This document shows, one piece after another, positions 43,485 to 53,374 of a stretch of DNA of 64,000 nucleotides. How positions within the stretch are numbered: the stretch's first letter is position 1; the number at the start of each line of letters is the position of its first letter. The notes under the pieces were generated by a model. The model ran no database searches and was not told the DNA's origin. It saw only the letters and a program-made list of their open reading frames with translations. Source of the stretch: Leptospira ognonensis (GTDB taxonomy: Bacteria; Spirochaetota; Leptospiria; Leptospirales; Leptospiraceae); the NCBI RefSeq assembly GCF_004770745.1, contig NZ_RQGD01000025.1:1-64000 (forward strand), written 5' to 3'. A program made the position numbers and the translations under genes.

Positions 43485-45881
43485 ATGAGCATTCGATATA
43501 AATTTCTTTTGATACTAAGTGTAAGTCAAATATTACTTTTGGTGGCACTTACCACAAGTTTTGCCTACCTGCTTCAGGCTGTAAAGAACATCCCTCAAAC
43601 ACAAAGAGCAGAAGATCTTTCCCGGAACTTTCAGAGAGAACTGGAATTCAAGGAAGAAAAATTAAAATTATTACTCAATGAAATCACGAGCAATCCAACA
43701 ACAAACAGTATCTTAAGGCGCGGAATTTCAAATCGAAACGTCCTGATGAGTGAGCTAAAATTTTTTCAATCTCTCATGTCAAAATACGATCTCTCGATTT
43801 TTGAAATTGGAGATAAACGGGGCATTGTCCAGTTTCGTGCTCATCGGCCAAAGGATTTTGGTGATAGCAAAGTTAACCAACCGATGATCCAAAAAGCTCT
43901 GCAAGGAGAGACTTTCGCAAGCATTGAAAATGGGCATAGTGGTTTGGGATTTCGACTCGCATCTCCCTTGTTTGATAATGCCACGATCCTCATAGGCCAG
44001 GTCGTGGATGATGAATTTACTAAAACAATTTCCAGAGACAAACGCACACATCTCGCAATCTACCAGAACACAAATCTAAAAACCATCGGCTCGGATCTAA
44101 TGAGAGCAATCATCAAAGAAGAGCCTGATTTGTTGGAGAACAATCGAAGGTTCCATTATAAAGATAAGCCGTATTACATAGTAAAAATTCCTTATACAGG
44201 GAAAGAAAATACAATTCCTGATTTAAATTTTACAGTTATGATTGATGAGAATGAGGTGGAGACGAAAACGTTTCAAATTTGGACGTTTTTTGTCATCGCT
44301 GCCTTTCTGTTATTCGGCATCATTTTTTTGATCTCATTTGTATTCTCCAGAGATATGGTGGAAGCTATAAAAGTTTTAACGTTTGCAATGAACGATTTAG
44401 AAAACTGGAAACCAAATCTTCTACCCACGCATCGGTCTGACGAGATCGGTCAGATGGGGCGAGTTTTCGTTGGTATGAAAGAGGAACTTTCACACCATCA
44501 AAATCATTTAGAGGAAATGGTCGCACGTAGAACTTTAGAATTAAACATAAGTTTAGCTGAAATTCGGGAGTTGAAGGAAAAGCAGGATGGTGATTATTTT
44601 TTAACATCTCTTCTTATTAAACCATTAGGTGGCATTTTTTCAAAATCTGAGACAGTCAGAATCTCGATATTGGAAAGGCAAAAAAAAGAGTTTAGCTTTC
44701 GCAATCGAAAGAGCGAGATCGGAGGTGATCTCACTCTTGCAGATAGTATTTTTCTTATGGATAAAAAATATACTGTTTTCTTAAATGCAGATGCCATGGG
44801 AAAATCCATCCAGGGTGCTGGTGGAGCACTTGTTATGGGGACAGTCTTTAAATCTATTTTGACAAGAACTCAAAAATTAAAATACATCCAAGATCGACAT
44901 CCGGAAAGATGGTTAAAAGAGTGTTTCCAAGAAATTCACAATGTATTTATCAGCTTTGATGGTCATATGTTGATATCTGCGATTATGGGCCTCGTGGACG
45001 AAGAAACCGGAACTCTTTATTACATTAATGCGGAACACCCTTGGCCTGTCTTGTATCGAGATGAGACAGCTCAATTCATCAATCCTGGAAATTCGCTACG
45101 AAAGATAGGATTCACAGAGATGAGTGGGGAAGAAGTAGTGATAGAAGTTTTCGCCATGACTCCAGGTGATGTAATCATTATAGGATCAGATGGTAGGGAT
45201 GATATACTATTGAGCGGTCTCGATGAGAAGAGAGTGATCAATGACGATGAAAATATGTTTCTCCATCATGTAAATGAAGGAGAAGGGAAGTTAAATGAGA
45301 TTCTCAATTCAATTCAAAATTTAGGTGAGTTAACGGATGATTTGAGCATGATGCGTATTTCCTTTCAGGAAGAACTATCAAATAACGAATCGGGAACTTA
45401 TCATCAAGATGAATTCTTGCGAAGATTAGGCGAAGGCATACTCTCCTTTCGAGATGGACTTTATGAAAACGCGATCATTTCTTTGGAGTTGGCACTTGAG
45501 TCCGAGCCGCATGATGCCTACTGCCTTCGCGAATTATCGAAGCTCTACCTGAAGACAAAAAATTATGATAAAGCAATCGATCTCGCAGAAACGTATTTAA
45601 ATCAAAATCCCCATGACACGGAATTTTTGTTTTATATTGCCTTTGCTTACAAACAACGAAGAAACTTTGGCTTTGCTTGTGATTTTTCGGAGAGACTAAG
45701 ACTAAGGGATCCAAACAACTTTAAAAATCTGATGTTGTTATGTGAGATATTGATGCACATGAAAAATGTAAAAAAATCGGAAGTGATATTAGACCAGATG
45801 GAGGAAATGTCTCCTAACAATCCGAAGGTTTCAAAGTTAAGATACTTTTGGAAAAAGATGTCTTTAAGTGTCACATCTTAA
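43485..45881 (+). CDS. Membrane SpoIIE-type phosphatase with sensor domain, HAMP and C-terminal TPRs
   Basis: A 798-residue signal protein. Helix 1 (about 8-30) and helix 2 (about 263-288) enclose an extracytoplasmic cache-like sensor. HAMP follows (about 290-345, ending EEMVARR). The PP2C-SpoIIE domain is at about 390-620: EIGGDLTLADSIF gives the first metal site (Asp about 414), while the second motif is DAMGKSIQG instead of the usual DATGHG. Four or five TPR units fill about 660-790 (ALESEPHDAYCLRELSKLYLKTKNYDKAIDLAE). A STAS antagonist gene converges on it with a 4-base overlap, a probable substrate. Confidence 0.88.
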   Translation: MSIRYKFLLILSVSQILLLVALTTSFAYLLQAVKNIPQTQRAEDLSRNFQRELEFKEEKLKLLLNEITSNPTTNSILRRGISNRNVLMSELKFFQSLMSKYDLSIFEIGDKRGIVQFRAHRPKDFGDSKVNQPMIQKALQGETFASIENGHSGLGFRLASPLFDNATILIGQVVDDEFTKTISRDKRTHLAIYQNTNLKTIGSDLMRAIIKEEPDLLENNRRFHYKDKPYYIVKIPYTGKENTIPDLNFTVMIDENEVETKTFQIWTFFVIAAFLLFGIIFLISFVFSRDMVEAIKVLTFAMNDLENWKPNLLPTHRSDEIGQMGRVFVGMKEELSHHQNHLEEMVARRTLELNISLAEIRELKEKQDGDYFLTSLLIKPLGGIFSKSETVRISILERQKKEFSFRNRKSEIGGDLTLADSIFLMDKKYTVFLNADAMGKSIQGAGGALVMGTVFKSILTRTQKLKYIQDRHPERWLKECFQEIHNVFISFDGHMLISAIMGLVDEETGTLYYINAEHPWPVLYRDETAQFINPGNSLRKIGFTEMSGEEVVIEVFAMTPGDVIIIGSDGRDDILLSGLDEKRVINDDENMFLHHVNEGEGKLNEILNSIQNLGELTDDLSMMRISFQEELSNNESGTYHQDEFLRRLGEGILSFRDGLYENAIISLELALESEPHDAYCLRELSKLYLKTKNYDKAIDLAETYLNQNPHDTEFLFYIAFAYKQRRNFGFACDFSERLRLRDPNNFKNLMLLCEILMHMKNVKKSEVILDQMEEMSPNNPKVSKLRYFWKKMSLSVTS

Positions 45882-46210
45882 AACGAAGAAATCGCGTCCT
45901 CAGTGGTCACATAAATTTGGATCACCGAGGATATTTTTGAAATTTTAAAGATTTGTTGGATGGTTTTTGAAACATTAACAATCTTTAAACCACCACCTTG
46001 GGCTGCCAATTTATCGTTTAACGACATGATCAAACCAAAGCCAGATGAATCGATGAAACTCACACCACCTAAATCAAAAATGAATTTAATTTCTCCAGCT
46101 GACCCAGATTCTTTGATTCTTTCTTTGAGAATCCCTGCATTTAGCATGTCAAGGTTTCCAAAAAGTTTGAGAATCGTAACGCCTTCTACTTTTGATTCAG
46201 TGTATTCCAT
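45878..46210 (-). CDS. STAS-domain anti-sigma factor antagonist
   Basis: A 110-residue single-domain protein. The phosphorylation site is FIDSSGFGL with Ser55 after Asp54, matching the SpoIIAA/RsbV DSSG motif. The N-terminal VEGVTILKLFGNLD strand is typical. Unphosphorylated antagonist frees a sigma factor or other target by binding its anti-sigma kinase, and a SpoIIE phosphatase would activate it. Its gene overlaps the converging SpoIIE-TPR gene, and no serine kinase is nearby. Confidence 0.9.
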   Translation of the reverse strand: MEYTESKVEGVTILKLFGNLDMLNAGILKERIKESGSAGEIKFIFDLGGVSFIDSSGFGLIMSLNDKLAAQGGGLKIVNVSKTIQQIFKISKISSVIQIYVTTEDAISSF

Positions 46211-46255
46211 TCAACCGCTTAGACAATAATCGTTTTTGTTGTTTGGTCAATCAGT

Positions 46256-48328
46256 TTAATTTACAAATTTATCCCATTTTTCCTGCATGGAAACGCTTCG
46301 AAGGATCCTCCAGATCAGATTGGATCCATTCTCGGAATTGGTCAGAATCACGATTCCGTACCCTTTTCGAGAGTTAAAAAATGCAAGGGCCTTATGACCC
46401 ATGGTATGGCCACCATGGAAAAAATACTCAGAATTTCCCGTTCGATTCAGAAAAAACCCCCTTCCCACCAGTGCATGTACGGTAAGATTGGCGGCGCTCA
46501 TTTTGGGAGTGAGCAAATACTTTGCCGTTGCTTCCGAAATCAGTTCCGATTTTCCCACATTGGCTTTTGCAATCTCATTAAAAAGAGAGCCGATTTCCTC
46601 AGGTCGTGTCCAGAGACCGCCCGACCCAAGTTCTGGCGTAATGAATTTTTTGAGGGGAAGTAGTTTTCCCTCTTCGTCGTGTCCGTCACAATGGTCATCT
46701 TCTGCCGACAAATTTTGTCGGAAGGTGCTCTCGGACCAGTGCAAAGGTTCTCCTACGTAACGTTCGATGATTTTTGGAAAATTCATTCGTAAGGCATCCA
46801 CAAGTGCTTCTTGAATGATGGAATAGCCTCCTCCTGAGTATCGAGATTTAGAGTCAGGAGTGTAATATAATTCAAGTCCATTTCCATTTTTCGTAGAATA
46901 GATATCTTTAATGTCCGTTATATGCTTTTTGCCACTGTTGATCGGATCATCCCAGTTTCCCTTTTCCGTGAGCCCGCTTGTATGCGAGAGAAGTTGATCA
47001 AGATTTACGATTTCGCCTTTTTTTTTCTTCCCTAAACCGACTCTAAATTTTCGCAGTTTTCCATTCCAACTCTGGAAGGGATCAAGTCGTTTGGTATCAA
47101 TAAGTGATGCAACTGTGAAGACGATTGTAGTTTTAGATAAAGAACCCGCACGAAATAAGGTACGATCTGTAACTTTCTCTTTGGTCTCGAGATTACGCAC
47201 ACCGAAATTCTTTTTCCAAAAAAGGGAATGGTTTTTATATACGGCAATTCCGACAGCAGGTACATTTTGTTCCTTCATTACATCTTCTAAAGATATTTCT
47301 GATTCTGATTTGATAGGTTCCTTTAATTTTAATCTTTTGCCGCCAAACATAATTTCAGTGATGATAGATTTATAAGAAGATAATTCCCCTTTGGAATCTC
47401 CCCATGGACTTGCGAGACAAATGAAAAAATCACTTTTTCTATCTTGGTAAATGAAATTTGAAATACCTTTATCATTTCCGTAAGTCCAATGAAAGTAGTC
47501 TCCGACGAATACTCCTTCTCCGAAAAAGATCGGATCACTGGCAACGGCATCACGCAATATAGTTCTTTCGAAAATACGATCTACCTGTTTTTTAAAAAGT
47601 AGTGTTGGTTTAAATAGTTCATCTTTCCAAAGCACTAAATCTTCCGGATTCGAATAAATTCCAGAATTGCCTAGGACTGGATCACTCATATCGACAAAAG
47701 TATGCTCGAGGTGTAAGGGAGAAAAAATCTTTTCTTGTAAATATTCTTTGAAAGTTTTTTTAGATATTTCCTCAATCAAATAGGCCAATACAAAATAATC
47801 CAATCGACTATTTTTCCAATACTCTCCCTCGGGGAATGCAGGTTTTAATTTGGATTCCGAAAGTAAAGTTTTCAATTTCGATCTTTGGTTTTTCGGGTCA
47901 TTTGCGTCGTAATTTGGATCGAGTTCTAAAAGCTTGGGAAGTCCACTCGTATGAGAGAGCAAGTTTTGTATGCGAACTTTAGGATACGGAAACCATTTGA
48001 GATAGGTTTTCACATATTCGGATTCTTTAATGTTCTTTTCAAGGAGCAGAATTTTTAACGCATAGGTCGTAAACGGTTTAGAAGATTCTCCTAAGGGAAA
48101 GCTATGTTTTCTATATAATTGTTTTGGTTTGTCTCCCCTTTTGTTATAAATCGTTTCACGCATGAGGATTTCTTTTCCTTTTGCGATGAGAACCACACCT
48201 TGGTAATTTTCTGCCTTTAATCTCTGCCTAATTTCGCTTTTCTTATCTTCCGATAAAGATCCCATGGAATCTTCACCACAGGAAATAATGAAAAAGAAAG
48301 TGAAAAAAAGAGAAAAAACAAAACGCAT
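46256..48328 (-). CDS. Tandem beta-lactamase-fold lipoprotein; first domain probably inactive
   Basis: A 690-residue lipoprotein (signal FSLFFTFFFIISC, Cys17) with two serine-hydrolase domains of the class C beta-lactamase/esterase type. Domain 2 (about 360-690) is complete: Ser396-x-x-Lys399 in RAGSLSKTT, Tyr497 in RYSGGGYS and a late HGGHTMGHK motif (the KTG equivalent). Domain 1 (about 25-350) keeps the outline (LLSHTSGLPKLL, GEYWKNSRLDY) but has ESSK where SxxK belongs, so Glu81 replaces the nucleophile, and NSR where YxN belongs. It may bind peptidoglycan or a ligand without cleaving it. Domain 2 may act as a D-alanyl esterase, carboxypeptidase or general esterase. Confidence 0.85.
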   Translation of the reverse strand: MRFVFSLFFTFFFIISCGEDSMGSLSEDKKSEIRQRLKAENYQGVVLIAKGKEILMRETIYNKRGDKPKQLYRKHSFPLGESSKPFTTYALKILLLEKNIKESEYVKTYLKWFPYPKVRIQNLLSHTSGLPKLLELDPNYDANDPKNQRSKLKTLLSESKLKPAFPEGEYWKNSRLDYFVLAYLIEEISKKTFKEYLQEKIFSPLHLEHTFVDMSDPVLGNSGIYSNPEDLVLWKDELFKPTLLFKKQVDRIFERTILRDAVASDPIFFGEGVFVGDYFHWTYGNDKGISNFIYQDRKSDFFICLASPWGDSKGELSSYKSIITEIMFGGKRLKLKEPIKSESEISLEDVMKEQNVPAVGIAVYKNHSLFWKKNFGVRNLETKEKVTDRTLFRAGSLSKTTIVFTVASLIDTKRLDPFQSWNGKLRKFRVGLGKKKKGEIVNLDQLLSHTSGLTEKGNWDDPINSGKKHITDIKDIYSTKNGNGLELYYTPDSKSRYSGGGYSIIQEALVDALRMNFPKIIERYVGEPLHWSESTFRQNLSAEDDHCDGHDEEGKLLPLKKFITPELGSGGLWTRPEEIGSLFNEIAKANVGKSELISEATAKYLLTPKMSAANLTVHALVGRGFFLNRTGNSEYFFHGGHTMGHKALAFFNSRKGYGIVILTNSENGSNLIWRILRSVSMQEKWDKFVN

Positions 48329-48329
48329 G

Positions 48330-49979
48330 TTATCTTTTTATTAGACTCTCGTGATATCCTTCTGGAGCCTGAAATCCTAAGGCATCGAGCACAGTCGCAG
48401 CTACGTTTGCAAGGCCATAGGACTTTAAGTCTTTCCGAAACTGTATTTCGGAATCGGGATCGAATGCTACGAATTGAACAGGATTGAGAGTGTGGCTCGT
48501 TTTAGGAACGGGCTCTCCTTTTGTTGAAATTTGTGGGTTTCCTTTTTTATCTAATTGGTACATCTCATCCGCATTTCCATGGTCTGCTGTAATGAACATC
48601 AACGTATTCGTTTCTTTGCAAATTTTTACAAGTCTATCTATGCAAGCATCAAGATATTCTAATCCTTTGATTGTGGCTTCCATATTTCCAGTATGCCCAA
48701 CCATGTCGCCGTTGGGGTAATTAACTCGTAAAAATGGGTATTTATGAGATTGAATCGCAAGGACAAGAGTGTCCGTGATTTCCTTTGCTTTCATTTCTGG
48801 CTTTTGATCAAAAGGAATGATATCTGATTTTACCTCCTCATATGTTTCTAAGGACTGATTGAAATAACCCGACTTATTTCCGTTCCAAAAAAAGGTAACA
48901 TGACCATATTTTTGTGTCTCAGAAATCGCATACTGAGCGACACCTTCGTTTACAAGGTATTCTCCCATGGTTCTATCTATTTGAGGTGGAGAAACTAAGT
49001 ATTGTTTGGGGATAAATGAATCACCATCATACTGCATCATTCCCGCGAATTCAATTTTTGGGAAACGAACGCGATCAAAAAATGAAAACGACTCTTCAGT
49101 AAAAGCACGTGAGATTTCTATCGAGCGGTCACCTCGGAAATTGAAGAAGATGACTGAGTCGTTATCTTTGACTTCGCCTAGCGGAATGCCATTTTCATCG
49201 CACACCACAAAACCAGGCATATACTGGTCTATAAGCTTCGGATCTTCATTATAGAAAGTTTCAATGGCTTCTCTTGCTGATTTAAACTTGCGACCCTCAC
49301 CTAGAACATGGATCTTCCAGCCCCGTTCCACCATGGACCAATCAGCATCGTAGCGATCCATGGTGATTTCCATTCTGCCGCCACCGGAAGCGATCGCAAT
49401 ATCGAGACCTTTAGCCCTTAAAGAATCTAGTAATGATTCAAAGGGTGTCAAATATTCCAAAGAAGATTTTTCTGGTACATCTCTACCATCGAGTAGGATA
49501 TGAATGCGTATGCGTTTGACTGATTCGTTTTTTGCAACATCAATCATTGCTTTTAGATGGTCAATATGACTATGTACATTTCCATCGGAGAATAAGCCTA
49601 AGAAGTGCAAGGTGGATGTTTTTGTTTTGACCTGATCTATTATTTTTTTCCAGATGGGGCCCTCAAAAAGGGAACCGGATGCAATTGAGGCACTTACTAA
49701 TTTTGCCCCTTGGTCAAATATTCTTCCAGAGCCGAGCACATTATGACCAACTTCCGAATTTCCCATATCTTCATCACTTGGCATACCCACAGCAGTTCCG
49801 TGAGCTCTTAAGAAAACGGAAGGGTGTTCAGACCATAATTTTTTGAGAACAGGCATTTTTGCGGCCGCTATTGCATTTCCTTCTTTTATGCCATGTTCGG
49901 TGTATCCTACACCATCTAAAACAACAAGTAGTACTTGTTTCGAGATCGGTCCCTGGGGGTTCTTTAAAAGAGTTAACAT
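48330..49979 (-). CDS. gpmI: 2,3-bisphosphoglycerate-independent phosphoglycerate mutase
   Basis: A 549-residue alkaline-phosphatase-superfamily enzyme that interconverts 3- and 2-phosphoglycerate. Metal site VLDGVG (Asp22), phospho-serine Ser75 in [97 protein letters not shown] and KTSHTLNPV are all present. The size is that of the usual 510-550 residue enzyme. It ends one base before the start codon of the beta-lactamase-like lipoprotein gene, so the two may be one transcript. Confidence 0.95.
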   Translation of the reverse strand: MLTLLKNPQGPISKQVLLVVLDGVGYTEHGIKEGNAIAAAKMPVLKKLWSEHPSVFLRAHGTAVGMPSDEDMGNSEVGHNVLGSGRIFDQGAKLVSASIASGSLFEGPIWKKIIDQVKTKTSTLHFLGLFSDGNVHSHIDHLKAMIDVAKNESVKRIRIHILLDGRDVPEKSSLEYLTPFESLLDSLRAKGLDIAIASGGGRMEITMDRYDADWSMVERGWKIHVLGEGRKFKSAREAIETFYNEDPKLIDQYMPGFVVCDENGIPLGEVKDNDSVIFFNFRGDRSIEISRAFTEESFSFFDRVRFPKIEFAGMMQYDGDSFIPKQYLVSPPQIDRTMGEYLVNEGVAQYAISETQKYGHVTFFWNGNKSGYFNQSLETYEEVKSDIIPFDQKPEMKAKEITDTLVLAIQSHKYPFLRVNYPNGDMVGHTGNMEATIKGLEYLDACIDRLVKICKETNTLMFITADHGNADEMYQLDKKGNPQISTKGEPVPKTSHTLNPVQFVAFDPDSEIQFRKDLKSYGLANVAATVLDALGFQAPEGYHESLIKR

Positions 49980-50013
49980 AGATTAGATTCCTCTTGATTT
50001 TCCATAGTATGAA

Positions 50014-51192
50014 TTAATCCGAATTTTGCAACTGGAAGATATCTAGCGGCGTAAGGTCAACGGAAATCGGTGTTGGACTCAGTAAAACATTGCCCTGATT
50101 TGTGTCATATACATTCAAGCCTGGATTTTTAAAGTCTGTAACACCAATGATGAGTTTTCCATCCATTGTCAGAGCCATCCCATTTAGGCTAACTCCAGTC
50201 GTACCAGGGATCTCTAGTAGAGTTCCTAATCGCTCTCCTGTGGCTGGTCGAAAGGCCTGTATGGTTTTTTTAAAACTCGCATCAAGTACAGACGCATAGC
50301 CAATAGACTCATCTTTGATCTGAAAATTGAGGATATCGCCACCCGCTGTGGACTCAGCAAAGAGCGCATTGGCACGGAAAGTTTTCGTGGGTAGATGGAA
50401 TGCAAGAATGCCACCATCAGCTCTAGATAAAAATCCAACGTAACCAACGCATGAGATCAAAAGATATAGATCACCGAAGATCACTTTTTTATAGATTCTG
50501 CCGGATGGATTTCTGATTGGGAGAGTATAAACACCGATGACCTGGTCTAGATTCATGTCAATTTCGATGAGTAGGGAATCAGAATTTGGTGGGAAAAATC
50601 CAGAGACGTCGTTTCTGTCTAATCTCTGTAATGTTACAAATAGACTTGATTCATGTTGGACCATGGCTCCAATTTCGACGAATGCATCTGGAGTACCTGA
50701 ACTCGAAAAACTTTCTTTGTAGGCAGATAAGGATATGAAACTTTGTTGGATGCCCGTAGAAGCATTGTATATAGGAATGTAATCTGCATTATAAAGAGCA
50801 ACATAATACTTGTTATTCCATACGGAGATGTCTTGCGGATTTTTACCCTGGCCTACACTGAAATCTTGGACAGTTAAATAGGCAAGATTGGGATCTAGTA
50901 CTTGGATGGTATCGCGATTAAGTCTATTGATGATATAAACTTTATTATTAAAAAATCTTCCGATGGCATCTGAGTGAATGAGCGCAGAAGTTGGTGAAGG
51001 AGTCAAAGAATTTGGATCAAAAGATTTAAACCTGCCCCCACTTCCAAAGTCAGTAGTGATGACCCCAACAGAAGTCGGAGAGGAAAAAAGAAATAGAAAT
51101 TGGAATAAGTCTGGTTTATTGATCTCCATTTGATTGCATTGAAGGAGAAAACAAAGAAATGCCAAAGTGCTCTTTTTGTTAAATACTATCAT
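50014..51192 (-). CDS. Lipoprotein partner of the TonB receptor, beta-propeller-like
   Basis: A 392-residue lipoprotein (signal STLAFLCFLLQC, lipobox LLQC). The mature part is made of repeated beta-strand units (VQDFSVGQGKNPQDISVWNNKYYVALYN, GTTGVSLNGMALTMDGKLIIGVTD) like the YncE/quinoprotein-type propellers, and no metal motif is clear. It begins one base after the stop of the TonB-dependent receptor gene. That suggests a surface or periplasmic partner binding the same ligand. Confidence 0.65.
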   Translation of the reverse strand: MIVFNKKSTLAFLCFLLQCNQMEINKPDLFQFLFLFSSPTSVGVITTDFGSGGRFKSFDPNSLTPSPTSALIHSDAIGRFFNNKVYIINRLNRDTIQVLDPNLAYLTVQDFSVGQGKNPQDISVWNNKYYVALYNADYIPIYNASTGIQQSFISLSAYKESFSSSGTPDAFVEIGAMVQHESSLFVTLQRLDRNDVSGFFPPNSDSLLIEIDMNLDQVIGVYTLPIRNPSGRIYKKVIFGDLYLLISCVGYVGFLSRADGGILAFHLPTKTFRANALFAESTAGGDILNFQIKDESIGYASVLDASFKKTIQAFRPATGERLGTLLEIPGTTGVSLNGMALTMDGKLIIGVTDFKNPGLNVYDTNQGNVLLSPTPISVDLTPLDIFQLQNSD

Positions 51193-51193
51193 A

Positions 51194-53260
51194 TCAGAAT
51201 CGGTAACTCCCTGTTAGGTAGACACTTCGTCCAGGCAGAGGATAGCCAACTAAATCTTCCACTTGTTTGTTTGTTAAATTTCTAATTTCAAATGTGAGCA
51301 AAAATTCCCGCTCCAATTCGAGGTCCCGGTATGGTATATATGTGAAAAAACAATTATAGATTTGACGCGCAGGAAGGTAGCCAAAATATTCATTGGATCT
51401 GTCTCTGTAGTTGGCACCAATGAATAGATACTCGAAACCGATCTCTCCCCAATCTTTGAAATAAGTAATTTGGGAACTAATTTGGTTTTTAGGTCGGAGT
51501 GGTAAATATTTACCGTTTAACGCTGGTGCGTCGGAAGTGTTTTTTGCATTTTGGTATGTATATTGTATATTAAATTTCCATCCTTGGTTCCAAGTAATCG
51601 AGTTACTTGTTTCGATTCCGTTGATGATCGCAGAATCAACATTTTCTGGTCGCAAGGTGAACTGAGAGTTGGGTAAAAATAAAATCATATCGTAAATTTT
51701 CTTTTGGAAATGGGCAATTTCAAAATCCCACTTCCAATTTTTTGCGACCTTTGATTTTGCAAAGAAGCCTAAATCAGAATTGCGACTCATTTCAGGCTTG
51801 AGTAGTGTATTGCCTACTATGCTTCCACGTTCACCGAATAGCTCGATGAAAGTCGGAATCCGAAATTCCTTACTGATATTTCCCATGATTCCAAAATCAT
51901 AGTTTGCATTCTGCAATATGATCCATTTTAATCCTAGGCTCGGATTAGTAAAATTTCTGTTTACAACAAATTGATCAGTTAAGGGATCGTTGAATTGATT
52001 TCTAACGGATGTTAAATCTTTTCCGAACCTGTCTTTATATCTGTCAAAACGAATTTGAGGGACAATGAAAAGTCGATTTTGAAAAAATCGGAATTCGTCT
52101 TGGATTTGTAAGCTTTGGTAATCTCTTCGTTTTGAGGGATCTTTAGATTCTGTTTCATGGTCACTTCGTTTACGAAGGCGATTAAAGAATTCTTGCTCGG
52201 CATTTAGCGAAAGGCGTAGGATTTGATTGTATTTTAATAAATAGAGTACAGGGGTAATTTGGAGGCCATATTGTGAAATATCAGTTCGCGAATCTGGTAT
52301 GCCAGAAGTGAATTCGCTTTTTGGATCAAATAAATCATCGCGAGAGCGGTTGTGGAAAAGTTTTGTTTCAAGAGCCAATTGATCGAATAAAAATTCTTTC
52401 GTATTCGTCGAAATGGCAGAAGATAATTTTGAAAATTTTCTTTCAACTGAATCAGTCTGACGATTGCCCGGACCAGGTAGACCTTGCTTTCGATAGAGGT
52501 AGTCATTCAAAAGTGATACTGTCGTTTTTCCAATATTGTAATTTAAATTTCCAGTGAAGCCAGATTTTTCATATTGGGCATTTTTACGTCTATCTATTGA
52601 ATCATCATACGTATTAAATAGTAAGGTACCTTTATTGTTAAAATAAGAAAAATTTTGATCGGATTTTTCACCTAATGCCTGCACGTAAAAGGAACCATCT
52701 TTAAAAGAATTTGTATGCGAAATAGTAGATTTGACAGTATTAAAACTTCCTCCTTGAACGGTGATCCGCGTGCTCGGCTTGATAGACCCAGTTTTTGAAA
52801 CTAAATTGATCGAGCCGCCGATATTGGATCCAGAAAAGCCTGCAGGTGTCGATGACTTATATATCTCAATTTTTTCTAAATTATCAAATGGTAAATCAGC
52901 AAGATTGATCTCGCCCCCCTGGGAATTATTAAGTGGGATGCCATTCCAGTAAACTTTTGTTTGGTTAGGATTTGTCCCGCGAATGGATAGAGTGGAATAG
53001 GATCCAAGACCTCCGTATTGACGAATCCGAATGCCCGCCTCTCTTTCCAAAATATCAGGTAAGGATAGGTAGCGATTTTTACTTCCTTCAAGAGAGATTT
53101 CTTTTTGGAAGGAAGTAGGGTTTTTCGAAAAATTTACATTCTTAGAGGAATTGTCTGTTTCGGCCTTTACCTCAATAGTTTTCGTTTCATTGCTTTGGGA
53201 GTATAGATTTGGTAGAAATAAAAAAAATATGGCAATAGTAACATAACAAAGATATTTCAC
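51194..53260 (-). CDS. TonB-dependent outer membrane receptor
   Basis: A 688-residue receptor. It has a signal peptide ending at NLYSQS, a TonB-box-like segment ETKTIEVKAE, a plug domain (AGIRIRQYGGLGSYSTLSIRGTNPNQTKVYWNG, about 70-130), and a beta-barrel that ends in Phe (GSYRF), as expected for outer-membrane insertion. Length and plug resemble BtuB and vitamin B12/siderophore receptors. The substrate is not determined, and there is no cobalamin riboswitch in the short upstream space. It is followed immediately by the propeller lipoprotein. Confidence 0.85.
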   Translation of the reverse strand: MKYLCYVTIAIFFLFLPNLYSQSNETKTIEVKAETDNSSKNVNFSKNPTSFQKEISLEGSKNRYLSLPDILEREAGIRIRQYGGLGSYSTLSIRGTNPNQTKVYWNGIPLNNSQGGEINLADLPFDNLEKIEIYKSSTPAGFSGSNIGGSINLVSKTGSIKPSTRITVQGGSFNTVKSTISHTNSFKDGSFYVQALGEKSDQNFSYFNNKGTLLFNTYDDSIDRRKNAQYEKSGFTGNLNYNIGKTTVSLLNDYLYRKQGLPGPGNRQTDSVERKFSKLSSAISTNTKEFLFDQLALETKLFHNRSRDDLFDPKSEFTSGIPDSRTDISQYGLQITPVLYLLKYNQILRLSLNAEQEFFNRLRKRSDHETESKDPSKRRDYQSLQIQDEFRFFQNRLFIVPQIRFDRYKDRFGKDLTSVRNQFNDPLTDQFVVNRNFTNPSLGLKWIILQNANYDFGIMGNISKEFRIPTFIELFGERGSIVGNTLLKPEMSRNSDLGFFAKSKVAKNWKWDFEIAHFQKKIYDMILFLPNSQFTLRPENVDSAIINGIETSNSITWNQGWKFNIQYTYQNAKNTSDAPALNGKYLPLRPKNQISSQITYFKDWGEIGFEYLFIGANYRDRSNEYFGYLPARQIYNCFFTYIPYRDLELEREFLLTFEIRNLTNKQVEDLVGYPLPGRSVYLTGSYRF

Positions 53261-53374
53261 TTAAAATCACTCTCCCTTTAGCCTAGAGGAATGTCAATTT
53301 TTAGTGGTAAAATTATTATCCAAAGGTTAAGAAAAAAAGCGGACTTTGAAGTGGAATTTCAAAGATTTGTTTCT

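Noticed and set aside
53261..53374. Possible cobalamin riboswitch before the TonB receptor
   Set aside because: The space is about 110 bases, shared with a divergent gene, and no B12-box or typical helices are visible.
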